A DNA stretch of 64,000 bases from Clostridiales bacterium (GTDB lineage: Bacteria; Bacillota; Clostridia; Oscillospirales; CAG-272), in NCBI GenBank assembly GCA_003523225.1, contig DPGK01000004.1, positions 62,001 through 126,000 of the forward strand, read 5' to 3'. Position numbers and translations under genes: made by a program. Shown here piece after piece: positions 49,848-60,785 of the stretch (the first letter of the stretch is position 1; each line of letters opens with the position of its first letter). The notes under the pieces are model-generated. The model was given only the letters and a program-made list of their open reading frames with translations. It was not told the DNA's origin and ran no database searches.

Positions 49848-51824
49848 ATGGCAGAAATACCGAGAGAAAATAAAATTTCCGGGTGCGACGGCTCGGAGCT
49901 TGCGGTCTATCTTTTTCATCAGGGAACAAATTTCCGCGCATATGAGTATCTCGGCGCGCACCCGGTGGAGGGCGGTTTTGTTTTCCGTGTCTGGGCGCCA
50001 AACGCCGCCGCAGTTGCCGTTACCGGAGATTTTGACGACTGGCGCGGCACGCTTGAGATGAGGCGTGTGAGCGATGGCGGCTTATGGGAGGCTGTCGGCA
50101 TCGGCGGGGAATTCTGCCGCGGTGCCAGATACAAATACCTGATCACCGCCGCCGACGGACGCAGGCTTTACAAGGCAGACCCGTATGCGTTCGCGGCGGA
50201 GTGCCCGCCTGCCACCGCGTCTCTTATGTACGGTATTCCGCATCACGAATGGAAGGACGCCGGGTGGATGGCGGCGCGACCCGACGCGCGCTTTACCGAC
50301 CGACCTATTAATATTTATGAGCTTCAGCTTTCCTCGTGGATGCGACACGAGGACGGAAGCTGGCTTTCATATACCGAGCTTGCGCGGGAGCTTGCCCCGT
50401 ATGTCAAGCAGATGGGATATACCCATGTCGAGCTGCTGCCGATAACGGAATATCCGTTTGAAGGCTCATGGGGTTATCAGGTGACCGGATATTATGCTCC
50501 TACGGCGCGCCACGGCAGCCCGGAGGAGTTCATGGGCTTTATTGATTCAATGCACGAGGCAGGGATAGGAGTAATTCTTGACTGGGTCCCGGCGCATTTC
50601 CCCAAGGATGCCCACGGGCTTTATGAATTTGACGGCAAGCCTCTTTACGAATATCAGGGCGCCGACCGCATGGAGCACGCCGGATGGGGCACGCGCCGCT
50701 TTGACGTCGGCAGATGCGAGGTGGAGAGCTTTCTGGTCTCCGACGCCTGCTTCTGGGCGGGAGTTTATCACGTCGACGGACTTCGTGTTGACGCTGTGGC
50801 GTCAATGCTTTATCTCGACTATGACCGTAAGCCGGGAGAATGGGTGCCTAATATATATGGCGACAACCGTTGTCTTGAGGCGATAGCCTTCTTTCAGAAG
50901 CTGAACGACGCTATGGCGCATATCCATCCCGGAGTCATGATGATAGCGGAGGAATCCACCGCATGGGGCAGACTTACCTCATTTGAAGAAGGCGGACTCG
51001 GCTTTTCGTATAAATGGAATATGGGCTGGATGAACGATGCGCTCGGATATGCGGAGACAGACCCGATATTCCGCCGTTATCACCATGACAAGCTCACCTT
51101 TTCAATGATGTACGCGTTTGGGGAAAGATATGTCCTTCCGATCTCCCACGACGAGGTGGTTCACGGAAAAAAGTCGCTGCTTGACCGTATGCCGGGCGAC
51201 TACTGGCAGAAATTCGCCGGAACACGGGTGTTTCTTGCATATATGATGACGCATCCGGGCAAAAAGCTGCTTTTCATGGGCTGTGAGATAGGGCAGTTCC
51301 GCGAGTGGGACTTTGCCGGACAGATAGAATGGTTTTTGCTTGATTATGACTCACATGCGCGGCTTCAGCTTTACGTTGCCGAGCTGAATCATCTGTATCT
51401 TGCATCCCCCGAGCTTTGGGAGCGGGATACCTCATGGGAGGGCTTTGACTGGATTGACGCGGACAACAAGGATCAGAGCATTCTGACCTTCCGCAGGATC
51501 GCCGCTGACGGAAGCGAGTTGCTTGTTGTGCTGAATTTCACTCCCGCGACATATGAGGACTACCGCATAGGCGTTCCGAAATGCGGAAGATACCGCGAGC
51601 TTATTTCCTCCGACAACGAAAAGTACGGTGGCTCGGGTGTTATGAACACCGGGGATATTGAAGCCGAGCCGGTCGCATGGAACGGTCGCGCCGCCTCGGT
51701 GAGACTGAGAGTTCCGCCGCTTGGCGCGCTTATACTGAGGCGCGAGGAAGTCTACAGCGAGCCGGAGGATGACGGCGGTACGGATACCGCGGAAACCGGG
51801 GAGAAAGAAGCGGGCCTCAAGTAG
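49848..51824 (+). CDS. glgB: 1,4-alpha-glucan branching enzyme
   Basis: A 658-residue enzyme that forms alpha-1,6 branches in glycogen. The N-terminal CBM48 domain (about 25-115; FRVWAPNAAAVAVTGDFDDW) precedes the GH13 barrel with nucleophile Asp315 in GLRVDAV, acid/base Glu368 in IAEEST, and the stabilising Asp in ISHDEVVHGK. The frame is open from ATG 49824, but AAGGAG (49830-49835) lies after that codon and 12 bases before the ATG at 49848, which is preferred. First gene of glgBCDAP. Confidence 0.93.
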   Translation: MAEIPRENKISGCDGSELAVYLFHQGTNFRAYEYLGAHPVEGGFVFRVWAPNAAAVAVTGDFDDWRGTLEMRRVSDGGLWEAVGIGGEFCRGARYKYLITAADGRRLYKADPYAFAAECPPATASLMYGIPHHEWKDAGWMAARPDARFTDRPINIYELQLSSWMRHEDGSWLSYTELARELAPYVKQMGYTHVELLPITEYPFEGSWGYQVTGYYAPTARHGSPEEFMGFIDSMHEAGIGVILDWVPAHFPKDAHGLYEFDGKPLYEYQGADRMEHAGWGTRRFDVGRCEVESFLVSDACFWAGVYHVDGLRVDAVASMLYLDYDRKPGEWVPNIYGDNRCLEAIAFFQKLNDAMAHIHPGVMMIAEESTAWGRLTSFEEGGLGFSYKWNMGWMNDALGYAETDPIFRRYHHDKLTFSMMYAFGERYVLPISHDEVVHGKKSLLDRMPGDYWQKFAGTRVFLAYMMTHPGKKLLFMGCEIGQFREWDFAGQIEWFLLDYDSHARLQLYVAELNHLYLASPELWERDTSWEGFDWIDADNKDQSILTFRRIAADGSELLVVLNFTPATYEDYRIGVPKCGRYRELISSDNEKYGGSGVMNTGDIEAEPVAWNGRAASVRLRVPPLGALILRREEVYSEPEDDGGTDTAETGEKEAGLK

Positions 51825-51951
51825 TCCGAAGCGGAAAAATAATTTTTTGCATTAGAAATTTTTGGAATATCGGCTTAAAAATCAAATACAATTTATGTAC
51901 AGTAATGCAGGAATAAAAATATTGAAAACACAAGAAAGGAAAGTATAGGGT

Positions 51952-53136
<1,185 letters not shown>

Positions 53137-53187
53137 GCGGGACGCTGACAGTTGGAAAAGAAAAAATATAAAAACGGAGGAAGCAAA

Positions 53188-54321
53188 ATGACAGCCGCAG
53201 GACTTGTATTTTCAAACATTCACGACGAAAGTCTGCCCGAGCTTACACGGCTTCGCACGATGGCGAGCGTACCCTTCGGGGGCAGATACCGTCTTATCGA
53301 CTTTGCGTTATCAAACATGGTAAACTCCGGTATCTCAAAGGTCGGAGTTATAACCCACTACAACTATCAGTCCCTGCTTGACCATATAGGCACCGGTAAG
53401 GACTGGGATCTGGCGCGCCGTTCGGGCGGTATAAAAATACTCCCGCCCTTCATTACGGCGTATGACGCCAAGGGCATCGGTCAGCTTTACAACACACGCC
53501 TTGAGGCGCTTATGGGAGTTGTGAACTTCATTTCCCGCTGCACCGAGGATGTGATCGTGCTTTCCGACTGCGACACGATCTGCAATATTGATATTTCGGA
53601 CGTTATAGATCAGCATGAGGAATCGGGAGCCGACATTACCATTGTGGTGAAGCGGGTGGATCATCCGGGACTCTGCTCGCCCAGACATTCGATCATTGTG
53701 TCGGATGAAGAAGGGAAGATCATCGACGCCACCGAATATTCCGAGGACATAAAGCCGGGGCAGGACGTAAGTACCAATATCATGGTTATCAATCGTATGT
53801 ACCTGCTCAATATCGTGAACGACGCAGCTGCGCACGGATATACGAGCTTTTTCCGGGATGTCATATCCCGCAACATCGGGCGAGCTAATTTCCGCGTTTA
53901 CCGTCACGACGGTTATTACGCGCTTATCTCATCTTTGGCGGTATACTTTGACTGCTCGATGCAGCTGTTGCGCCCGGAAGTACGTGGGGCGCTGTTCGGC
54001 GTTCCGGAAAGGCCGGTATATACAAAGGTGCGCAACTCCGCGCCGACAATTTACCGCACCGGCTCATCGGTGGGCAACGCCATCATTGCCGACGGCTGCA
54101 CGATAGAAGGCAGAGTTGAAAACTCCATCATTTTCCGTGGAGTCAAGGTAGGGCGCGGCAGCGTTGTGCGCAATTCTATTCTGCTCCAGGATACGGTGAT
54201 AGGCTCGGGAGTGTCGCTTAATTGCGTTGTGACCGACAAAAACGCGGTAGTGCGCGACGGCAGGCAGCTTTCCGGTCATGAAACGATGCCGTTTTTCATC
54301 GGGAAAGGAATAATGGTCTGA
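53188..54321 (+). CDS. glgD: GlgD, regulatory subunit of ADP-glucose pyrophosphorylase
   Basis: A 377-residue paralogue of GlgC. The same two-domain plan is present, but the N-terminal GGxGxRL catalytic loop is replaced by GLVFSNIHDESLPELT, so it should not bind ATP productively by itself. VPFGGRYRLIDFALSNM and the hexapeptide C-terminal helix are kept. In Firmicutes GlgD joins GlgC and raises its activity. Start taken at ATG 53188, seven bases after GGAGG; the frame extends twelve codons further back. Two bases separate its stop from glgA. Confidence 0.9.
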   Translation: MTAAGLVFSNIHDESLPELTRLRTMASVPFGGRYRLIDFALSNMVNSGISKVGVITHYNYQSLLDHIGTGKDWDLARRSGGIKILPPFITAYDAKGIGQLYNTRLEALMGVVNFISRCTEDVIVLSDCDTICNIDISDVIDQHEESGADITIVVKRVDHPGLCSPRHSIIVSDEEGKIIDATEYSEDIKPGQDVSTNIMVINRMYLLNIVNDAAAHGYTSFFRDVISRNIGRANFRVYRHDGYYALISSLAVYFDCSMQLLRPEVRGALFGVPERPVYTKVRNSAPTIYRTGSSVGNAIIADGCTIEGRVENSIIFRGVKVGRGSVVRNSILLQDTVIGSGVSLNCVVTDKNAVVRDGRQLSGHETMPFFIGKGIMV

Positions 54322-54323
54322 AA

Positions 54324-55883
54324 ATGCCCGGAACAAATACAGTATCAAAGAAAAAAAGAACTTCCGCAAAGGGAAGAGCGGATTCAGTCGCACCGCAAGC
54401 CTCCGCTCAGGAGGAAGAGCAGGTCAGCACGGAAAAGAAGAAAAAGCTCCTGTTCGTCGGCGCGGAGGTAATGCCTTTTGCCGCAACCGGAGGACTTGGC
54501 GACGTGCTTGGTTCACTGCCCGAAGCACTTGCCTCGTTCGATCCTTCCCTTGACGTGCGGGTGGTCATGCCGCTTTACAGCGCAGTCGGGGAAAAATACC
54601 GCTCACAGATGAAGACCGAGGCGGTGTTCACGGTGGCGCTTGCGTGGCGTCGGCAGTATTGCGGTGTGCTGAGCCTTGAGAAAAACGGCGTGAAGTACTA
54701 TTTCATCGACAATGAGTATTACTTCAGGCGCGACGGGCTTTACGGTCAGTACGACGACGGCGAGAGATATGCTTTCTTCTGCACTGCGGTCATGGACATG
54801 ATGCCGGTGTTGGAGTATTTCCCCGATATTCTGCACGCGCATGACTGGCAGGCGGCGCTTACGGTAATTTATCTGCATCAGAAATACCGCCGCGACGAGC
54901 GCTGGAGCCGTATGCGCAGCGTGTTTACCATCCACAACATCGAATATCAGGGTAAATACGATTTCTTCATACTCGGCGACGTTTTTGGACTGTCGGAATT
55001 TGACCGTTCGGTGGTCGAGTGCGACGGAGTGATAAATCTGATGAAAGGCGCTGTTGAGTGTGCCGACAGGGTCAGCACGGTAAGTCCGCGCTATGCCAGC
55101 GAGATCCTTTCTCCCGAATATGCGCACGGGCTTGACGGAGTGCTGAGACGCAATGCCGGAAAGCTGCGCGGGATTCTGAACGGAATTGACTATTCCTATT
55201 ACGACCCCGAGGCAGACTCGGTGCTTGCCGAAAACTACTGTGCTGAAAATATCAGCGGAAAATATGTCTGCCGCAGCTCGCTGAGGCGGGACTTGTCGTT
55301 GCCCGATGACGCTGACCGTCCGCTTGTCGCGGTCATATCACGCCTTGCATCCCACAAGGGAGTTGACCTTGTGCGCGAGGCGCTTCGCGGAATACTCCGC
55401 TCCACCGGTGCGCAGTTCGTTGTGCTTGGCAAGGGTGAGGCGGAATATGAGGAATTTTTCCGTTCGATAGAAGCGGAATTTCCCGACCGCGCAAGAGCTC
55501 TGATAACCTATGACCGCGAGCTTTCCCGCCGCATATATGCCGCGGCGGATATATTCCTGATGCCGTCCAAAAGCGAACCGTGCGGTCTTGCACAGATGAT
55601 AGCCTCCCGCTACGGTGCGATTCCCGTGGTGCGGGAGACCGGAGGTCTTTACGACTCCATTCACGGCTATTGGGAGGACGAAAACGGAGTTCTGCACGGC
55701 AACGGCTTTACCTTTGCCGGATACACCGCAGGTGAGCTTTACGAACGCACCTGCGCCGCCGTGTCGCTCTGGCACGATGAACCAAAACGCAAGAAATTTA
55801 TTAAAATGATAATGAGCGCCGATTTTTCATGGCGTGCGTCTGCCGCGGAATACGCTGCAATGTACCGCTCCGTCGAATGCTGA
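54324..55883 (+). CDS. glgA: Glycogen synthase (ADP-glucose dependent)
   Basis: A 519-residue GT5 glucosyltransferase that extends alpha-1,4 glucan from ADP-glucose. About 40 charged, low-complexity residues precede the catalytic part at KKLLFVGAEVMPFA. The usual KxGGL donor motif reads ATGGLGDV, so the lysine is replaced by alanine. HAHDWQAAL, ILNGIDYSYYDPE, and the C-terminal IASRYGAIPVVRETGGLYDS (ETGGL loop) are intact. It is two bases after glgD, preceded by AAAGGAATAATGG. Activity is expected since ETGGL and the core remain. Confidence 0.9.
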   Translation: MPGTNTVSKKKRTSAKGRADSVAPQASAQEEEQVSTEKKKKLLFVGAEVMPFAATGGLGDVLGSLPEALASFDPSLDVRVVMPLYSAVGEKYRSQMKTEAVFTVALAWRRQYCGVLSLEKNGVKYYFIDNEYYFRRDGLYGQYDDGERYAFFCTAVMDMMPVLEYFPDILHAHDWQAALTVIYLHQKYRRDERWSRMRSVFTIHNIEYQGKYDFFILGDVFGLSEFDRSVVECDGVINLMKGAVECADRVSTVSPRYASEILSPEYAHGLDGVLRRNAGKLRGILNGIDYSYYDPEADSVLAENYCAENISGKYVCRSSLRRDLSLPDDADRPLVAVISRLASHKGVDLVREALRGILRSTGAQFVVLGKGEAEYEEFFRSIEAEFPDRARALITYDRELSRRIYAAADIFLMPSKSEPCGLAQMIASRYGAIPVVRETGGLYDSIHGYWEDENGVLHGNGFTFAGYTAGELYERTCAAVSLWHDEPKRKKFIKMIMSADFSWRASAAEYAAMYRSVEC

Positions 55884-55915
55884 GGCTGCGATATTTATCG
55901 GAGGAAGTACTGAAA

Positions 55916-58354
55916 GTGAATTATAATCCAAAACCAAGAGAAGTCAAAGAAAACATTGAACAAAAGCTTTTGCGCCTTTTCGGCACAACTCCTGCCGATG
56001 CGACAAACGAGCAGGTCTACAAGGCGGTTGCCAACACCGTCAAGGATATTCTTGCCGACAAGCGTGCGCATTTCAGCGAGAGAGTGAAAAAAACCGGCGA
56101 AAAGCAGGTCTACTATATGTGCATGGAGTTCCTGCTCGGACGTTCGCTCAAGAGCAACCTTTACAATCTCGGACTGGTTGACGCATATTCAGAGGCGCTT
56201 GAAAAGATGGGGCTGGAGCTTGAGAGCCTTTACGACTGCGAGCCTGACGCGGGGCTGGGCAACGGAGGGCTTGGCAGGCTTGCCGCCTGCTTTATGGACT
56301 CGCTTGCCTCGCTTGAATATCCGGCGAACGGCTTTTCCATCCTGTATGAGTACGGGCTTTTCAAGCAGAAGATAGTGGACGGTCTTCAGGTCGAGCTGCC
56401 GGACGTCTGGTTGCCCGGAGGGGAAGTGTGGCTTGAGCCGCGCACCGACCGCATATTTACCGTCAGACTCGGCGGCAGAGTCAAAGAGAACTGGAAGGAC
56501 GGTCATCTTGAAATACTTTACGAGGGAGCCGACGAGATCGAAGCCGTTCCGTATGATATGATGATCTCCGGCGGCGACTCCGAGGGTGTCAGCCGTCTGA
56601 GACTCTGGCGTGCGAGAGATACGCGCAATTTCAATATGGGTCTTTTCACTCAGGGGCAGTATACCCGCGCGCTTGAGGAAAGCAACAATGCCGAGATAAT
56701 CTCAAAGGTGCTTTACCCGTCGGATAACCACACCGAGGGTAAGATGCTTCGTCTCACTCAACAGTATTTCCTTACCTCAGCTTCGGTACAGAATATTATA
56801 CGCGACCATATGGCGGTCTACGGGAATATAGAGACTCTGCCGGATAAGGTGGCGATACACATCAACGACACCCACCCGGCGCTTGTCATTCCCGAGCTTA
56901 TGCGTATACTCATGGATGAGTATTTCCTGCCGTGGGAAAAGGCGTGGGATATTACCGTCCGCACCGTCTCCTATACCAATCACACCGTAATGCCGGAGGC
57001 ACTTGAAAAGTGGAACGAGGATATCTTCGGACTGAAGCTGCCGCGCATCCACATGATAGTAAAGGAAATAAACGAGCGCTTCAGCCGTGAGGCGTGGGAC
57101 GCTTTCCCCGGCAACTGGAACCGTATCTCAGGCATGAGCGTGCTGAGCTACGGTCAGGTAAATATGGCGAATCTCGCCGTTATAGGCTCGCATTCGGTAA
57201 ACGGCGTGTCGAAGCTGCATTCTCAGATACTCACCGAGTCGATATTCAAGAGCTTTTACCGTATGTACCCGGACAGATTCACCAATGTCACAAACGGAGT
57301 GGCTCACCGCCGCTGGCTTTGCTATTCAAATCCCCGGCTTGCCGCGCTGCTTGACGAATGCATCGGAACGGGATACCGGAAGGATCCCGAGGAGCTTGCC
57401 GACTTTGCCAAATATGCCGATGACAGTGCGGTTCTTGAACGTCTGAGAAGCATCAAGCACGAAAACAAAAAGGACTTTTCAAACTTCTTCAGCAAGCGCA
57501 CCGGCGTATCGATAGATACACATTCGGTGTTTGACGTTCAGATAAAGCGCCTGCATGAATACAAGCGTCAGCTTCTCAATGTGCTCAATATTATAGGCAT
57601 ATATCTTGAGCTTTGCGACGATCCGAATCTTGATGTCCGCCCGCGCACATATATTTTCGGAGCCAAGGCGGCACCGGGATATCAGATGGCAAAGCGGATA
57701 ATCCAGCTTATATGTATGCTCTCGCGTGAGATCGAGCAGACGCCCGGAGTACGCGACAAGCTCAAGGTAGTATTCCTTGAAAACTACGATGTTACCACCG
57801 CCGAGGCGCTGATACCCGCGGCTGAAATAAGCGAGCAGCTCTCGCTTGCCGGCAAGGAGGCGTCGGGCACCGGATGTATGAAGCTGATGCTTAACGGCGC
57901 GCTGACCATCGGTACTCTTGACGGAGCAAACGTCGAGATGCTTGAAGCAGTGGGGAAGGAAAACATCTTCATCTTCGGTCTTACCAGCAATGAGGTCGAG
58001 GAGCTGTGGCTGTCCGGCTACAATTCCGCGCTTTACTACGCGAGAAACGAGCGCCTGCACCGCATAGTTGACAGGCTTAACAAGGGCTTTGCGGGAGAAT
58101 CCTTCTCGGATATCGTGCAGTATCTGATCTCGGGACACGGAATTTCCGACCCGTATATGTGCCTTGCCGATTTTGAGTCCTACCATCAGGCGCAGGAGCA
58201 GGCGTTTGCCGTCTTTGCCGACCGCGCGGAATGGAACCGCCGTTCGTTGCTGAATATTGCCAAGGCAGGTCATTTTGCCGCCGACCGTGCAGTTACCGAG
58301 TATGCGGACCGCATATGGCACATTCACAGTCTCGCAGGCAGAGCCACCGAATAA
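55916..58354 (+). CDS. glgP: Glycogen/maltodextrin phosphorylase
   Basis: An 812-residue GT35 enzyme releasing glucose 1-phosphate from glycogen. The pyridoxal phosphate lysine is Lys656 in TGCMKLMLNGALTIG. GNGGLGRLAACFMDS near 105-120 and the NDTHPAL motif are typical. The frame is open upstream into the glgA coding end, but GTG at 55916 follows a strong GGAGG by about 11 bases and gives the normal family length, so it is taken as the start. It lies 32 bases after glgA. Confidence 0.93.
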   Translation: MNYNPKPREVKENIEQKLLRLFGTTPADATNEQVYKAVANTVKDILADKRAHFSERVKKTGEKQVYYMCMEFLLGRSLKSNLYNLGLVDAYSEALEKMGLELESLYDCEPDAGLGNGGLGRLAACFMDSLASLEYPANGFSILYEYGLFKQKIVDGLQVELPDVWLPGGEVWLEPRTDRIFTVRLGGRVKENWKDGHLEILYEGADEIEAVPYDMMISGGDSEGVSRLRLWRARDTRNFNMGLFTQGQYTRALEESNNAEIISKVLYPSDNHTEGKMLRLTQQYFLTSASVQNIIRDHMAVYGNIETLPDKVAIHINDTHPALVIPELMRILMDEYFLPWEKAWDITVRTVSYTNHTVMPEALEKWNEDIFGLKLPRIHMIVKEINERFSREAWDAFPGNWNRISGMSVLSYGQVNMANLAVIGSHSVNGVSKLHSQILTESIFKSFYRMYPDRFTNVTNGVAHRRWLCYSNPRLAALLDECIGTGYRKDPEELADFAKYADDSAVLERLRSIKHENKKDFSNFFSKRTGVSIDTHSVFDVQIKRLHEYKRQLLNVLNIIGIYLELCDDPNLDVRPRTYIFGAKAAPGYQMAKRIIQLICMLSREIEQTPGVRDKLKVVFLENYDVTTAEALIPAAEISEQLSLAGKEASGTGCMKLMLNGALTIGTLDGANVEMLEAVGKENIFIFGLTSNEVEELWLSGYNSALYYARNERLHRIVDRLNKGFAGESFSDIVQYLISGHGISDPYMCLADFESYHQAQEQAFAVFADRAEWNRRSLLNIAKAGHFAADRAVTEYADRIWHIHSLAGRATE

Positions 58355-58375
58355 TGACCGCGAAAGGAAATAGCT

Positions 58376-60355
58376 ATGCTGCCCAGACTTTCAGCCGCTC
58401 TTTCAGTGCCAAAGGTTAAACTTGTATGCCGCACTGCTGACGGGCGGGAACGTCCGTATATCGGTTCTCTTTGCAGCAGCGAGCGGGTAACACTTACCGC
58501 CGCCGTACCCCGGATAATGGGGGCGGCAGCGGTGGTAATGAGGATCTTTCCGGATGAAGGCAACGGGGACGGTTACAGTGATCTGCCCTTTACTTATTCC
58601 TGTCAGGCAGACACATATGACAAATATGTGCTTGATCTTGCTCCCGGAGATTTCGGGAGTGGAGCGGCGGGGCTTTATTTCTATGAATTTTTGTTCCTGC
58701 GCGGCATGGACACGCTTTTCTCCGACACCCGTAACAATGTTGATTTTACCCTGACGCCGCACAGCTGCGGCAGATTCAGGCTGCTTGTATACGAGGACGG
58801 TTTTACAACTCCGGACTGGCTCGGCGGCGGAGTAATGTATCATATTTTTGTTGACCGCTTCTGCCGCGGCGAGGGGCGCACTCTGCTGCGCGACGACGCC
58901 GTGCTTGACCCCGATTGGCGGAACGGAGTGCCGCAATACGGCGAGCGTCCCGGCTCTCCGGTTAAAAACAATGTGTTTTTCGGGGGCAATCTCTGGGGCG
59001 TGCGCGAAAAGCTGCCCTATCTTGTCTCGCTGGGCGTCAGCGTGATATACCTTTCTCCGATATTCACTGCGTCGTCAAATCATAAGTACGACGCCTCGGA
59101 TTATCTGCACGTTGACCCGGAGTTCGGCGGCGACGAGGCATTTTCAGCGCTGCTTGAGGCGGCTCACGCCTCCGGGATACGCGTTATCCTTGACGGTGTT
59201 TTTAACCACACCGGGGATGACAGCATTTATTTTGACAAATATCACCGCTATGGCGGCGGTGCGTGGGATGATGTATCCTCGCCCTACCGCAAGTGGTTTT
59301 TCTTCAGAAACTCACCCTCGGACGAGGACGGCGGGGAGCCGGAATACGAAAGCTGGTGGGGGATACCGATCCTTCCCAAGCTCAACCTTGATGAACCCTC
59401 CTGCCGGGACTTTTTCATCGGCGAGGGCGGAGTTTGTGAAAGATATCTCCGCATGGGCGCTGACGGTTGGCGGCTGGATGTTGCCGACGAGCTGCCCGAC
59501 GGTTTTCTTTCGGCACTCCGGGAGCGCGTCAAGGGCGTGTCCTCTGACGCGGCGATAATCGGAGAGGTATGGGAGAACGCCGCGGACAAGATCTCATACG
59601 GCAGGAGGCGGGCGTATTTTCAGGGTCGTCAGCTTGACAGCGTGATGAATTATCCCCTGCGCTCCGCACTGCTCACTTACGCCGAATACGGCGACGCTTC
59701 TTTTCTTGCCGATGAGCTTAAGGAGATATATTCCTCATATCCGCGACAGGCGGCAGATGTGCTTATGAATATTATCGGAACTCACGATACTGTGCGCGTT
59801 CTGAATCTGCTCGGTGCTCCAGAAAAAACGCGGGAGGCGGAGCTGCTTTCAAACGCCGAGCGCGAGGGTACGCGGCTGTCAGATACCGAAAGAGCCGCAG
59901 GATTGCGCCGTTTGCGTGTGATATCGGCGCTTCAATACTCTGTCTATGGCTTTCCCTGTGTCTATTACGGCGATGAGCGAGGTATGGAGGGGTTGGGCGA
60001 TCCTTTCTGCCGTTATCCGATGATCTGGGACGAGCGCACCGAAAATGAGCTGGTCCGTCATTACGCAAGACTGGCTGAGGTTCGTCGCGAGCCGGCGTTT
60101 GACCGCGGAGAGTTTGAAATTCTGCGTGCCGAGGGCGGATATATTGAATTTGTCCGCGAAAAGGCGACCGATGACGGCATAAGCCGGGTGCGTGTCGCCG
60201 CCAATCTCGGAGATACCGACGCGGTGATGTCGGTCGAGGGCTGCTGGCGCGAGCTTTATTCCGGAAAAAGCGGAGAGGGCAATTATACTGTTGCGCCCTG
60301 TGAATTTGCTTTTATCACGCAGTTTTCCTGTGATGCTACGGAGGAGACAAAATAA
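58376..60355 (+). CDS. GH13 alpha-glucan hydrolase, amylopullulanase/neopullulanase-like
   Basis: A 659-residue glycoside hydrolase. The N-terminal beta-sandwich (about 1-140) is a substrate-binding domain of the CBM34/48 type. The barrel has the four GH13 motifs: DGVFNHTGDD, GWRLDVADE (nucleophile Asp), IIGEVWE (acid/base Glu) and IIGTHDTVR (Asp). No signal peptide, so it acts in the cytoplasm, likely on limit dextrins left by GlgP; it may cleave alpha-1,4 or 1,6 bonds. Ribosome site AAAGGAA; 21 bases after glgP. Confidence 0.85.
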   Translation: MLPRLSAALSVPKVKLVCRTADGRERPYIGSLCSSERVTLTAAVPRIMGAAAVVMRIFPDEGNGDGYSDLPFTYSCQADTYDKYVLDLAPGDFGSGAAGLYFYEFLFLRGMDTLFSDTRNNVDFTLTPHSCGRFRLLVYEDGFTTPDWLGGGVMYHIFVDRFCRGEGRTLLRDDAVLDPDWRNGVPQYGERPGSPVKNNVFFGGNLWGVREKLPYLVSLGVSVIYLSPIFTASSNHKYDASDYLHVDPEFGGDEAFSALLEAAHASGIRVILDGVFNHTGDDSIYFDKYHRYGGGAWDDVSSPYRKWFFFRNSPSDEDGGEPEYESWWGIPILPKLNLDEPSCRDFFIGEGGVCERYLRMGADGWRLDVADELPDGFLSALRERVKGVSSDAAIIGEVWENAADKISYGRRRAYFQGRQLDSVMNYPLRSALLTYAEYGDASFLADELKEIYSSYPRQAADVLMNIIGTHDTVRVLNLLGAPEKTREAELLSNAEREGTRLSDTERAAGLRRLRVISALQYSVYGFPCVYYGDERGMEGLGDPFCRYPMIWDERTENELVRHYARLAEVRREPAFDRGEFEILRAEGGYIEFVREKATDDGISRVRVAANLGDTDAVMSVEGCWRELYSGKSGEGNYTVAPCEFAFITQFSCDATEETK

Positions 60356-60357
60356 AA

Positions 60358-60699
60358 ATGTTAAAAAATTTCATAAAACGGCTGACCGCGCCGAAAAATC
60401 CGGATTCCCCGCGCTACCGCCGCGAAATGGCAGAGCGGATATGCGGGAAGCGTATCCGATACGTCACCGAAAGACGAAACAATGTCGATGAGGTGATAGG
60501 CAGAGAGGGCAGCATGAGTCTGCGGGATGACGAGCTGATAGTGTTCTCCTCCTCAAACGTGGTCTTCCGCTGTCCGGTGGACGAGCTGACAGCCTCCGAA
60601 CTGCTCTCCAAGGACGGCGTAGTGCTTACCGGACCGGATACCGAGCATGGCGGCGTCGAGCGGACGGTAATAGCTTATTATGTGTATTACAGAAAATAA
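60358..60699 (+). CDS. Unknown 113-residue protein of the glycogen operon
   Basis: I do not recognise a family. The first third is basic (MLKNFIKRLTAPKNPDSPRY, then EMAERICGKRI). The remainder is an alternating beta-like pattern: RNNVDEVIGREGSMSL, DDELIVFSSSNVVFRCPVDE, a short helix SELLSKDG, then GVERTVIAYYVYYRK. No signal peptide or membrane helix. Its ATG is two bases after the stop of the GH13 gene (TAAAA-ATG), so it is translationally coupled and probably serves carbohydrate metabolism or its control (inference). The fold could be PH- or Sm-like, but this is a guess. Confidence 0.7.
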   Translation: MLKNFIKRLTAPKNPDSPRYRREMAERICGKRIRYVTERRNNVDEVIGREGSMSLRDDELIVFSSSNVVFRCPVDELTASELLSKDGVVLTGPDTEHGGVERTVIAYYVYYRK

Positions 60700-60719
60700 T
60701 CTGCTGCTTACACAACAGG

Positions 60720-60742
60720 GCAAAGCGTAATACGGTTTGCCT
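60720..60742 (+). other. Hairpin between the glycogen and proline operons
   Basis: GGCAAA (60720-60725) pairs with TTTGCC (60737-60742). No T tract follows, and I see no clear promoter between 60700 and 60786, so proB may be read from upstream. Confidence 0.35.
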
Positions 60743-60785
60743 CACCAATCAAACGAATGATCAATAATCAAAAGAAGGAAATTGT

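Noticed and set aside
60700..60785. T-box or proline-responsive leader before proB
   Set aside because: The gap of 86 bases has no T-box sequence (TGGNACCGCG-like) and only one small hairpin.
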